DNA of 64,000 bases, from contig NC_016609.1 of the NCBI RefSeq assembly GCF_000246855.1, forward strand, positions 6,522,744-6,586,743, written 5' to 3'. Below are positions 44,890 through 52,788 of this stretch, piece by piece. Under the pieces are notes generated by a model. That model searched no databases, was not told the origin of the DNA, and saw only the letters and a program-made list of their open reading frames with translations. This stretch comes from Niastella koreensis GR20-10. Its GTDB lineage: Bacteria > Bacteroidota > Bacteroidia > Chitinophagales > Chitinophagaceae. The stretch's first letter is position 1. Each line of letters starts with the position of its first letter. The position numbers and the translations under genes were made by a program.

Positions 44890-45285
44890 TTACATAATTG
44901 ACCGGGGATCGTTGGAAGGATGCACTTTTATCTGCATCATGGTAGCGATAGACCGGGCCCGTTGTTTTATCAACTCGGTCTTTTCACCCTCAAACAGCTC
45001 GTCTACAGTGCTTAACCATAACTTAAGCCAATGCTGAAAGTGTTCGGCGGTAAGCGGCGATTTCTGATGCAGTTGTACGTGGGCCACCATGGGATTGCCC
45101 TTAAAACCACCGGTTTGAAAAACAATGTTTTCCCAAAAATCATACATGCGGGGCAAATGCACTTCCCAATTCACCCTGGCAACATCGTTAAACAGGTATC
45201 CAATAGTTTCATCGGCCCGCACTTTTGTATAAAAAGTATCTACTAAATGCTGAATATCGGCTCTATCTCTTATATCAGGTTTCAT
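44890..45285 (-). CDS. Group III truncated haemoglobin
   Basis: A 131-residue 2-on-2 globin of the trHb3 class. Proximal His82 lies in EHFQHWLKLW, and YDFWENIVFQTGGFKGNPM is the class III signature around the E/F region. Such proteins bind oxygen or NO. It is the last gene of the nos cluster: its start overlaps the nosY stop by four bases, so it is translated with the N2O reductase assembly proteins. A role in NO detoxification or oxygen protection during denitrification is likely (inference). Confidence 0.92.
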   Translation of the reverse strand: MKPDIRDRADIQHLVDTFYTKVRADETIGYLFNDVARVNWEVHLPRMYDFWENIVFQTGGFKGNPMVAHVQLHQKSPLTAEHFQHWLKLWLSTVDELFEGEKTELIKQRARSIATMMQIKVHPSNDPRSIM

Positions 45286-46049
45286 AAGTCCTTACGATTA
45301 AATTTTCTTACCGACCACCATAAAGGCGTTACCGCCCAGGCCAGCATAACTCCTATTGTTATCACTATACCCAATTGATTTCCAAAGAAACTCCGGAATA
45401 CAGCACTGGTAGCGCCCATTAAAGCTGACATATCGAGTTTCAGCAAAATGAGGATACGCGCCAAGTCAACAGGATTTAAACAACTGAACACCACCATTGG
45501 TTTTTCCATTGGGTAATCCATGAACTGGAATAACAGGAATAAAACAATGCCGTCAAAAATAAGTGTAAAATAGAACCATAATAATATTGCCACCCCAATT
45601 CCTTTTGCTTTATCGCGGGTTAATGCCGATGCCAGCAGGGCAATGGCCACAAACACAATGGTCAGCAGCAGGCCCATGGCCGTCATCATCAACCCGGTAT
45701 CGCCGGGGGCATAAATAAGTACCGGAATGCCGCAACCAACCAGGAACGCCATGCACACAGAAGATGCCAGCCCGGTAAAAATGCTTAACCAGATGTTGAC
45801 CCGCCGTAAAGGTTGCGATACCAGTAATTCAATAAACTCAGCGGCATTGTATACATAGATGGTTGAAAATATTATGCTAACCAGGGGAACAATAATCAAC
45901 ACCAGGTTCAACAAACTCAGGATGCCTTTGGAGGGATTGTCTTCCAGGTTGAACACGCTCAGCGAAATCACCGCCAGAAACAGTGTGTAGGCAATGATGA
46001 TGCGGTTACGCAACAGATCGAGCAGGACGTATTTGATGATCTTTTTCAT
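45282..46049 (-). CDS. nosY: NosY-like ABC transporter permease
   Basis: Membrane subunit of the NosFY transporter required to assemble the CuZ centre of N2O reductase, thought to export a sulfur species. The 255 residues contain about six membrane helices (for example NRIIIAYTLFLAVISLSVF, LVLIIVPLVSIIFSTIYVY, SVCMAFLVGCGIPVLIYA) and the family's FIELLVSQPLRR coupling segment. The start is two bases from the nosF stop; its end overlaps the haemoglobin gene. Confidence 0.9.
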   Translation of the reverse strand: MKKIIKYVLLDLLRNRIIIAYTLFLAVISLSVFNLEDNPSKGILSLLNLVLIIVPLVSIIFSTIYVYNAAEFIELLVSQPLRRVNIWLSIFTGLASSVCMAFLVGCGIPVLIYAPGDTGLMMTAMGLLLTIVFVAIALLASALTRDKAKGIGVAILLWFYFTLIFDGIVLFLLFQFMDYPMEKPMVVFSCLNPVDLARILILLKLDMSALMGATSAVFRSFFGNQLGIVITIGVMLAWAVTPLWWSVRKFNRKDL

Positions 46050-46051
46050 TG

Positions 46052-46756
46052 TTATGATTGCATTACGTGAGCAATAGCGCGTGACAAGGTTTTTTCACCC
46101 GTATCCAGTTGTAACTGGCTAAGCGATTTATGAAATTTCAGTTTGCCTTCTTCCATATAGATCACTTCGGTAATAATATCGTCGAGATCGCTTAGAATAT
46201 GCGAGGTGATCATTATCAGTTTACCCTGCTGTTTTTCCTTCCTGATCTTTTCTTTCAGGATCTCGGTTGATAAAGGATCGAGACCTGCAGTAGGCTCATC
46301 GAGGATCAATACATCGGGATTAAACAAAAAGGCCAGGGAGGCGCTTACTTTTTGCCGGGTACCGCCGGAGAGCGTACCCATTCTTTTATGAAGCATGCCA
46401 TCGAGTTTGAACAAATGAATAAGCTCTTCATCCAACTCCACAGCAGTTTGTTTGCGAATGTCTTTCATCATATCCAGCACCTGCGCAATCGTCATATTTT
46501 CGGGATACCGGCCTATCTGCGGCATATAACCAATAGCACTCCGGTATTGCCAGTTGTGGGCAATGTTCTTTTTATCGAAGGTGATAAAACCGCTATCGGG
46601 CACCACCATTCCCAGCAGGCATTTAATAAGGGTTGTTTTGCCGGAGCCATTGGGGCCAATGAGCGAAATAGCCTGTCCTTTAATGCAGCTTACGCTCACG
46701 TTGTCGAGCGCGGTGAGTTTGGAAAATTTCTTCGTAACGTTTGTAGCTATTATCAT
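46052..46756 (-). CDS. nosF: NosF-like ABC transporter ATP-binding protein
   Basis: ATPase of the NosFY complex, 234 residues. The Walker A is GPNGSGKTTLIKCLLG, followed by Q-loop region GYMPQIGRYPENMT, signature LSGGTRQKVSASLAFL, Walker B DVLILDEPTAGLDP and switch His in ITSHILSDL. It follows nosD after a 123-base repeat-containing gap and is tightly linked to nosY. Confidence 0.93.
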   Translation of the reverse strand: MIIATNVTKKFSKLTALDNVSVSCIKGQAISLIGPNGSGKTTLIKCLLGMVVPDSGFITFDKKNIAHNWQYRSAIGYMPQIGRYPENMTIAQVLDMMKDIRKQTAVELDEELIHLFKLDGMLHKRMGTLSGGTRQKVSASLAFLFNPDVLILDEPTAGLDPLSTEILKEKIRKEKQQGKLIMITSHILSDLDDIITEVIYMEEGKLKFHKSLSQLQLDTGEKTLSRAIAHVMQS

Positions 46757-46759
46757 AAA

Positions 46760-46875
46760 AGAAAATGTTACCGGTTACCGGTTGCCAGTTGCCAGGCTTT
46801 GAATACCGATCATTCTGCCTGTAATCGGGGTCTCCGATTTTATTGCCCGGTATCCGGGAACTGGTAACCGGCAGC
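46760..46875. repeat. CCGGTTACCGG / CAGTTGCC word repeat inside nos operon
   Basis: TTACCGGTTACCGGTTGCCAG and its partial complement GGGAACTGGTAACCGGCAGCC flank the nosD-nosF gap, so the transcript can fold into a hairpin there. Confidence 0.5.
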
Positions 46876-46879
46876 CTTA

Positions 46880-48112
46880 TTATTTAAATGCTTTCATTTT
46901 AGGGCGATCGTCTTTGAGGTTCTCGGGAATAAAACCGGGGATCGTTTTTTCTGCTTTATCCAGCAAACCGGTAATAAAACTGCGGAACAACATCATGCTA
47001 ACCGGGTTACGTTCGGCAATCATGGCATATACACTAACCGGCCGGTAAGGCACGTCCCCTACTCCATCCCTGTTCAGATCGTAGCCCTCGTATTTATCCC
47101 AGTAGTTATTATTAAAGGTGTTCAATACCAGTGTACCATTGGTAGCTACATCAAAACTGTTACCGATGAAGTTGTTACCGGTAATGGTATTATCGTTGCA
47201 ACTGGCCTGGATCTTTAATGCCCAGCCGTTGTTGTCAAAAACGTTCTGGTCAACTCTTATGCGGTTGGTACCCTCCATAAATATTCCGGTGGTGTTGCGT
47301 ACAAAATGGTTGTGTTGAATATGGCTGTCGGAAATTTCTTTTAACAGAATACCGTAGGCAGCTCCGCCCCAGTTTTCGGCAAAGGTGTTCTGCAACATGG
47401 TTACTCCATGTGAAAACATAACAGCCACGCCGGCGCCATTGCCTTTAAAAAGATTGGTTTCATATACATCGTCGTTAGAGAACATAAAATGCAGCCCATA
47501 GCGCACATTACCGGTGCTCATATTCTTTCTTATTTGCGAACGGGTAACAAATTCAAAGTAAATGCCATCGCGGTGCCCGCTGATGATATTGTTCAGGATC
47601 TGCATACTATCGCATTTCCAGCAGTGGATGCCATTAGCAGAAGTAATTTCATTCACCGCGTTTGAATGCATCACATTGCCTGAGATAATACAGTTAACTG
47701 CGTGCTGGCTGTAGATGCCAAAGAAGGTATCGTCGAGTTTATTATTGCGGATAACAACGTTCCGGCTATTTACAATCCGAATGGCGGCTATGTCATTATA
47801 GCTTGAATACCCGGAGTGCTGTACCGCAAACCCTTCTATTACCACACCATCACTCTTAATATCGATGATCTCATATTTCTTTTGCCCATCCAGTACCGGG
47901 TAGCCAATCCCCTTTATACAAAGGGGTTTATTCACTATAATGGTTGGTTGCCGGTATACCCCTTTTTCAACCATGATCGTATCGCCAGGCCTTGCATTGT
48001 CAATGGCCTCCTGTAACCCTTTCAATGGTCCGGCCGGGCGAACGACCCAGGTTTTGGCATTTGCCGTGATCGCCAATACGATCAGGGATACAACCAGATA
48101 AACGTTTTTCAT
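46880..48112 (-). CDS. nosD: NosD, periplasmic copper-centre assembly protein
   Basis: Periplasmic right-handed beta-helix protein that works with NosFY to build the CuZ sulfide cluster of NosZ. ATG 48112 is preferred over 48133 because it gives a standard signal peptide (MKNVYLVVSLIVLAITANA) and does not overlap nosL. The 410 residues show the repeating NosD/PbH1 pattern (VIRNNKLDDTFFGIYSQHA, CIISGNVMHSNAVNE, NNIISGHRDGIYFEF) and the conserved NNYWDKYEGYDLNRDGVGD near residues 325-345. It starts four bases after the nosL fusion stop. Confidence 0.94.
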   Translation of the reverse strand: MKNVYLVVSLIVLAITANAKTWVVRPAGPLKGLQEAIDNARPGDTIMVEKGVYRQPTIIVNKPLCIKGIGYPVLDGQKKYEIIDIKSDGVVIEGFAVQHSGYSSYNDIAAIRIVNSRNVVIRNNKLDDTFFGIYSQHAVNCIISGNVMHSNAVNEITSANGIHCWKCDSMQILNNIISGHRDGIYFEFVTRSQIRKNMSTGNVRYGLHFMFSNDDVYETNLFKGNGAGVAVMFSHGVTMLQNTFAENWGGAAYGILLKEISDSHIQHNHFVRNTTGIFMEGTNRIRVDQNVFDNNGWALKIQASCNDNTITGNNFIGNSFDVATNGTLVLNTFNNNYWDKYEGYDLNRDGVGDVPYRPVSVYAMIAERNPVSMMLFRSFITGLLDKAEKTIPGFIPENLKDDRPKMKAFK

Positions 48113-48116
48113 ATAG

Positions 48117-49139
48117 TTATTGGATAATGTCATGCCATTGCAAATTGGTTCCGTTTACTTGTTGTTTCGCTTGTTCCCGGCCTGCTTCGTTTACAAATGC
48201 TGCGGTATTGCCGCCCATGGGGCTGTGCAGGTCGTTGCTTTGTAACAGGAAGCTTTCGCTGGCCGGGATAAATTTTGCCTGAGCAGCATAATCAAGCAGG
48301 AAAATGCCTGCCACATTGGTTTTTTCGGTAGTTCCGGATTTTAAAAACGAGGAAATGCAGTGTACGTCATCAAATTTATACACCTTCCCTTTTTTTGTGA
48401 TGACCTCACCGCCAAACCGCTGATCGAGGATGGTCATTTTGCAAAAGTCACAGGCATCTTTCCCAAACCGTATGGGTTGGGGACCGGTGCTGCAACTGGT
48501 GCAGGCGACCATAACGATAACTGCAGCGGTGGTCAAACTGGTTCTTACATTGGTAAACGATCTGTTGGATTTTCTGCGTAATTCGATCCAGGCAAATAAA
48601 GCGAGCAACACGCCCGCGCCTATAAAGATCCACCCACCGGCTCCGGGTACGGAAAAGGCGCCAAAGTTGAGTAATTGTTTATACCCGATCAATGGTGGCT
48701 GATAACTCATACCCGGTACCTGTATGGGCGCGGAAGGATCAAGTTGATGGCCATAGTTATATTCCCAGTGATAAAAATCTATCATGGCCACAATGGCGAA
48801 CAACAGGTAACACCCCACAAAGATCAAAAAGAATCGTTTGCGATTTACAATGGCCACCACTATCCCGAACACCACAAAGGCGCCGATGATATAAGGCAAC
48901 AATGAAAATTCAAAAAAGTCTTTTTCATGTAATGTGCGCATCCCGATATAATGGTTCAATCCATTTACCACATCTACGTTTCCGCCCAGTCTGTTAGCAT
49001 AGATCTTCAGGAGCAATCCTTCGGGATATTGCGGAGCCGACAGCTCAATGCGCCAGATGGGCAGGAACAGAATCCCTGTCAGCGATAATGCGCAAATCCA
49101 TGTTATAATCCTTGATGCAGTAGTTAACCTGTTGTTCAT
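48117..49139 (-). CDS. nosL: Membrane-domain/NosL fusion protein
   Basis: Copper chaperone for NosZ, here 340 residues instead of the usual 170-190. Residues about 8-185 contain four membrane helices (ITWICALSLTGILFLPIW, FSLLPYIIGAFVVFGIVVAIV, FFLIFVGCYLLFAIVAMIDF, WIFIGAGVLLALFAWIEL). From residue 200 comes a typical NosL: a lipobox-like hydrophobic stretch ending VACTSC (Cys213/216), CDFCKM (Cys230, Cys233, Met235) that binds Cu(I), FDDVHCISSFL (His260, Cys261) and SPMGGNTAAF. The N-terminal part is reminiscent of the membrane protein often encoded next to clade II nosZ. The reading frame is continuous. The gene is eight bases downstream of nosZ. Confidence 0.9.
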   Translation of the reverse strand: MNNRLTTASRIITWICALSLTGILFLPIWRIELSAPQYPEGLLLKIYANRLGGNVDVVNGLNHYIGMRTLHEKDFFEFSLLPYIIGAFVVFGIVVAIVNRKRFFLIFVGCYLLFAIVAMIDFYHWEYNYGHQLDPSAPIQVPGMSYQPPLIGYKQLLNFGAFSVPGAGGWIFIGAGVLLALFAWIELRRKSNRSFTNVRTSLTTAAVIVMVACTSCSTGPQPIRFGKDACDFCKMTILDQRFGGEVITKKGKVYKFDDVHCISSFLKSGTTEKTNVAGIFLLDYAAQAKFIPASESFLLQSNDLHSPMGGNTAAFVNEAGREQAKQQVNGTNLQWHDIIQ

Positions 49140-49147
49140 AATATATA

Positions 49148-51118
49148 TTATTTAGTCTCATTGGTTTTGCCCAGGCTAAAACTGATTGGCACATTGTTGC
49201 CCGGTGCAGATACACGGATGTAACCACTCATTTCCTGGTGCAAAGCACTACAGAAGTCGGTGCAATAGAAAGGATAAACGCCTGCTTTTTCCGGTACCCA
49301 TTTCAGGGTTTGGGTTTCGCCGGGCATAATCAGCAGTTCGGCGTTGTTGGCGCCTTTTACTGCAAAGCCGTGCGGAATGTCCCAGTCCTGTTCAAGATTG
49401 GTAACGTGGAAGTACACTTCATCGCCCAGCTTCACGCCTTCGATATTATCAGGTGAAAAGTGGCTGCGGATGGCGGTTGCATACACATGTACTTTATTGC
49501 CTTCGCGTACCACCTTTGTTTCTTTCTCGCCTTTGGATACATATGGATTGGCATTCTCATCTATCTTGTAGATCCTGGTCGAATTCTTTGAGATGAGATC
49601 GGCCGAAACAGCCTGTGCATAGTGCGGCTCGCCAATAGTCGGGAAGTCGAGGATCAGCTGCATTTTATCGCCGCTGATATCAAAGAGCTGCGCACTTTGC
49701 GCCAGTTCGGGACCAGTTGGCAGGTAACGGTCTTTGGTGATCTTGTTATAGGCAATTACATATTTCGGATTGGGTTTACGGCTGTCGCCACCAGGTACGC
49801 ACAGGTGACCAATGGAATAATAAGTAGGCACACGGTCGAGCACTTTCAGGTCTTTGATATTCCATTTTACAATTTCCGACGATACAAAGAAGGAAGTGTA
49901 CGCATTTCCTTTGCCATCAAACTCGGTGTGCAACGGGCCAAGGCCTGGTTTCTGCACTTCGCCATACAGGGCGGCTTCGTATTTGATAACAGGAATGCCT
50001 TCAAACTCGCCATCAAAGGCTTTGTCGGCAATTGCCTTTTGTATTTTGGTGTAAGAGAACACCGGTAATAAGGCGGCCAGTTTACCACTGCCTACAATGT
50101 ATTCACCGGTTGGGTCAACGTCGCAACCGTGGGGTGATTTAGGACAGGGAATAAAGTAACAGATATCTTTCAACACCGCCGGATCGAGCACGGTTACTTC
50201 ATTCATGATCTCATTTGTAGCCTGGTGTGTTTTCTCGTCATAGTGGCTGCGGCTGTATTTAGAGGCTTTCTTAACGCCTTTGCCTGCCTTCAGGTACTCT
50301 TCTGCTTTTTTCCAGTTAACGGCCAGAATAAAGTCTTTATCGCGTTGGGAAGCGTTTACTTCCAACAGCGTATTGGCCTGTTCTGAATTATAACAGCTAA
50401 AGAAGAACCAGCCATGGCTGGGGCCTTTACCGGCATGGCTCAGGTCGAAGTTCACCCCCGGTGTCTGCAGCTGGAAGGCGATGTCCATTTTACCGGTAGT
50501 TGGTTCCACACTGATAAAGCTCAGGGAGCCTTTGAAGTTTTGTTTGTAGGAAGCAATAGGTACATCCTGATTATCGCCAGTAGGTACGCTGAACCGGGTA
50601 CCAGCTACCACATACTCTGTATTCTCGGTTATAAAAGGAGAAGAGTGGTTACCGGCGCTGTTGGGTAATTCAAGAATCTCGGCGGTACGGAAAGTTTTGA
50701 GATCGATGCGGGCTACACGGGGGGTATTATTGGCATTGGCAAACACCCATCGACCATCAATTTCTCCATTTGTTTGGGATAGTTCGGTATGGTGCAGATC
50801 GTCCCAGGGAACAAAACCATGAGAAGTATTCAGCATGGCTTTGGTATTCTCGCTGTAACCATATCCTTTTTCAGGGTCAACGGAAAAAACGGGGATAACG
50901 CGCAGCAGGCGGCCCGAAGGCAATCCATAAACGGATAGTTGCCCACTAAACCCACCGGAAACAAAATTGTAAAACTCATCGTATTTGCCGGGGGGTACGT
51001 AGGCTTTAACAGCCGCATCACCGCTTATAGCAGTAGCAGCATTATTCGGTTTGCAAGCGGTTAGCCAGGAACCAGCGGCCAACGATATTAAAAGAAGCGT
51101 TTGATTAAGAGGTTTCAT
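49148..51118 (-). CDS. nosZ: Nitrous oxide reductase, Sec-dependent clade II type, with lipobox
   Basis: Multicopper enzyme reducing N2O to N2, 656 residues. The signal peptide has no twin Arg and ends LTAC, so Cys22 is probably lipidated and the enzyme anchored. The beta-propeller holds the CuZ histidines, for example DLHHTE, GPSHGW, SPHGCDVDP, LHTEFDGKGNAY and EPHYAQ. The C-terminal cupredoxin carries CuA: the first His in PHGFAVKG, then Cys619, Cys623, His627 and Met630 in YCTDFCSALHQEM. ATG 51118 is preferred over 51124. A cytochrome c gene lies 103 bases upstream on the same strand, which may be its electron donor. Confidence 0.97.
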   Translation of the reverse strand: MKPLNQTLLLISLAAGSWLTACKPNNAATAISGDAAVKAYVPPGKYDEFYNFVSGGFSGQLSVYGLPSGRLLRVIPVFSVDPEKGYGYSENTKAMLNTSHGFVPWDDLHHTELSQTNGEIDGRWVFANANNTPRVARIDLKTFRTAEILELPNSAGNHSSPFITENTEYVVAGTRFSVPTGDNQDVPIASYKQNFKGSLSFISVEPTTGKMDIAFQLQTPGVNFDLSHAGKGPSHGWFFFSCYNSEQANTLLEVNASQRDKDFILAVNWKKAEEYLKAGKGVKKASKYSRSHYDEKTHQATNEIMNEVTVLDPAVLKDICYFIPCPKSPHGCDVDPTGEYIVGSGKLAALLPVFSYTKIQKAIADKAFDGEFEGIPVIKYEAALYGEVQKPGLGPLHTEFDGKGNAYTSFFVSSEIVKWNIKDLKVLDRVPTYYSIGHLCVPGGDSRKPNPKYVIAYNKITKDRYLPTGPELAQSAQLFDISGDKMQLILDFPTIGEPHYAQAVSADLISKNSTRIYKIDENANPYVSKGEKETKVVREGNKVHVYATAIRSHFSPDNIEGVKLGDEVYFHVTNLEQDWDIPHGFAVKGANNAELLIMPGETQTLKWVPEKAGVYPFYCTDFCSALHQEMSGYIRVSAPGNNVPISFSLGKTNETK

Positions 51119-51174
51119 ATGCATTAATTAGAAGATTATGTCTTAGTTCTTTGTTCTCAGTTCAGAGTTCGACG

Positions 51175-51221
51175 CAAGCGTGTATTTCATTATCACATTG
51201 GCACATTATCGAATTATCACA
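51175..51221. repeat. ATTATCACATTGGC word repeat
   Basis: CATTATCACATTGGCACATTATCGAATTATCACATTA lies directly behind the cytochrome c gene. Confidence 0.4.
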
Positions 51222-51698
51222 TTATTTCACGCCATCATTTTTACGCATAAATTCATACACATGTCGGGCGTCGTCATCGCTGAGATTTTGATTGGGCATG
51301 CGCACCATACACAACTCCAGCATGGCCTGCGCTTTGGGATCTTTCTCGATCATTTCGTCGGTGTTGGTAACGAAGTTTAAGATCCATTCAGGTTTGTGTC
51401 TGGAGGTAACACCTTTCCAACCCGGACCTACCAGTTTTTCATCGGTGAGTTTGTGGCAGGAGGAACACTTCACATTGAATACTTTACTCCCTGCATCGGC
51501 CATGGCCTTATCAAGGGCAGCACTTACTGTAACATTGGTAAATTTGCCGGTACCTCGTTCGGGGTCGTAGGCGGGCGCCTTTTCTGCAACAGCGGCTTCC
51601 GCCGCCGGCTGGTCTGCTGGTGTTGTTTGCTTTGGTGAATTGCCCGAACAGGCGTATACGCCTATTGCAATGCCCAATATCAAGATCATTTTTTTCAT
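51222..51698 (-). CDS. Lipoprotein cytochrome c, likely electron donor to NosZ
   Basis: Mono-haem cytochrome c of 158 residues with start at 51698 (MKKMILILGIAIGVYAC); Cys17 is a lipobox Cys. A Pro/Ala-rich linker (residues 18-50) is followed by the haem motif CSSCH and an axial Met in VRMPNQNLSDDDARH. It is the first gene of the nos transcript and shares a promoter region, containing three Crp/Fnr dyads, with the divergent regulator. Electron transfer to CuA of NosZ is inferred from context. Confidence 0.9.
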   Translation of the reverse strand: MKKMILILGIAIGVYACSGNSPKQTTPADQPAAEAAVAEKAPAYDPERGTGKFTNVTVSAALDKAMADAGSKVFNVKCSSCHKLTDEKLVGPGWKGVTSRHKPEWILNFVTNTDEMIEKDPKAQAMLELCMVRMPNQNLSDDDARHVYEFMRKNDGVK

Positions 51699-51757
51699 AC
51701 CGATTATTTTAAATTGTATTTCCACACAAGATTACGCAGCAACAAAAGGGAGCGGTA

Positions 51758-51769
51758 TGATTGCAATCA
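51758..51769. promoter_or_regulatory. Crp/Fnr-type dyad TGAT-TGCA-ATCA
   Basis: A perfect dyad centred 65 bases upstream of the cytochrome c/nosZ start codon. It matches the FNR/DNR half-sites TTGAT-N4-ATCAA except for the outermost base on each side. Confidence 0.7.
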
Positions 51770-51816
51770 CAAACATCGGCGTGAAAACATTATTTAACCG
51801 TTAACTGCTTGCCGGG

Positions 51817-51830
51817 ATGACACAGGTCAT
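51817..51830. promoter_or_regulatory. Crp/Fnr-type dyad ATGAC-ACAG-GTCAT
   Basis: A perfect 5-4-5 dyad in the middle of the divergent region, with TGAC half-sites like those of NO-responsive Crp/Fnr proteins. Confidence 0.55.
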
Positions 51831-51858
51831 GTAACTTACCTATCCATAATTCGTGACC

Positions 51859-51926
51859 AAACCCGCTATGGGACGGGGTTTCAGTCTAAAAAGCCCTGGC
51901 AGGGCACAACCGGCTTCTGTGGCCGG
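51859..51926. promoter_or_regulatory. Three consecutive small dyads
   Basis: AAACCC-N11-GGGTTT (51859-51881), GCCCTGGCAGGGC (51893-51905) and CCGGC-N7-GCCGG (51910-51926) lie next to each other between the Crp/Fnr-type dyads. They may be a structured leader or dispersed repeats. Confidence 0.4.
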
Positions 51927-51927
51927 C

Positions 51928-51939
51928 TGATGTAAATCA
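51928..51939. promoter_or_regulatory. Crp/Fnr-type dyad TGAT-GTAA-ATCA
   Basis: A perfect dyad 75 bases upstream of the Crp/Fnr regulator start codon, consistent with autoregulation. Confidence 0.65.
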
Positions 51940-52013
51940 TATATAAGATTGCGTAAGATCATATACCTGGCTGACTATCAGGAATAGATTTGAGACAGCT
52001 TAATTAACTTATT

Positions 52014-52622
52014 ATGATAGATATCGACCTCCTGCTCACCTGGGGTGCAACCTACAAGCAAGTGCAACGAGATGAAATTATATTTCATGAAGGCGGGTGC
52101 GCCAATTTTTATTACCAGGTAGTAAGCGGCCGGGTGCGCTGGGTAAGTATAAATGAAGAAAGCCGTGAGTTTATTCAGTTAATGGTTGAGAAAGGGGAGA
52201 GTTTTGGCGAACTGCCGTTGTTTGATGACCAGCCGTACGCAGCTACGGCCATTGCAGATGAGGACAGTGTGCTCATAAGGCTTCACAAGTCAAATTTTCA
52301 ACAACTGCTAAAAGACAATCCCGAGATCCATTTCGCTTTCACCAAACTGCTATCTGAACGTATGCGGTTCAAATTCCTCACCATTCGCGAAATGGCTTAT
52401 TATAATCCCGAACACCGCGTTAGCAGCCTGCTTGGATATTTTAATAATAACAACAAGCATACCTGTCCGAAATGCAAACAGATACGGTTAACCAGGCAAC
52501 AGATCGCCGATATGACGGGTCTTCGCGTAGAGACGGTCATCAGGGTTATGCGTCATTTGCACAACAAGGGAGCATTACTTATAGAGAAAGGAAAAGTATA
52601 TTGCAAAACGCTGAACGCTTGA
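52014..52622 (+). CDS. Crp/Fnr-family transcriptional regulator
   Basis: A 202-residue regulator. Residues 1-115 form the cyclic-nucleotide-binding-like sensor (GESFGELPLFDDQPYAATA), followed by a dimer helix and a winged HTH with LTRQQIADMTGLRVETVIRVM near 160-180. The recognition helix keeps Glu and Arg at the spacing (ETVIR) used by FNR to read TGA half-sites. Just before the HTH is CPKC, and Cys30 lies in the sensor; FNR's N-terminal iron-sulfur Cys cluster is absent. It is divergent from the nos operon, and likely controls it and itself through the dyads between them (inference). Confidence 0.92.
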   Translation: MIDIDLLLTWGATYKQVQRDEIIFHEGGCANFYYQVVSGRVRWVSINEESREFIQLMVEKGESFGELPLFDDQPYAATAIADEDSVLIRLHKSNFQQLLKDNPEIHFAFTKLLSERMRFKFLTIREMAYYNPEHRVSSLLGYFNNNNKHTCPKCKQIRLTRQQIADMTGLRVETVIRVMRHLHNKGALLIEKGKVYCKTLNA

Positions 52623-52788
52623 AGCGTAACGCTGTACGCCTGCTCCTGCCTTATCGGTGTTCCGCCTTTATTATAAACGTCCATCATTTGCCCATAGGTA
52701 TAAGAATTGCACATTTAGAAACGCAAGCACTGTTAAAAGAAAAATTACCCGGCCCGTTTCATTAATTAAATACCTAAATATTTTCTCT

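Noticed and set aside
52657-52788. N-terminal extension of the DUF892 protein
   Set aside because: The 44 extra codons are basic and unlike the family; a normal start lies at 52789.
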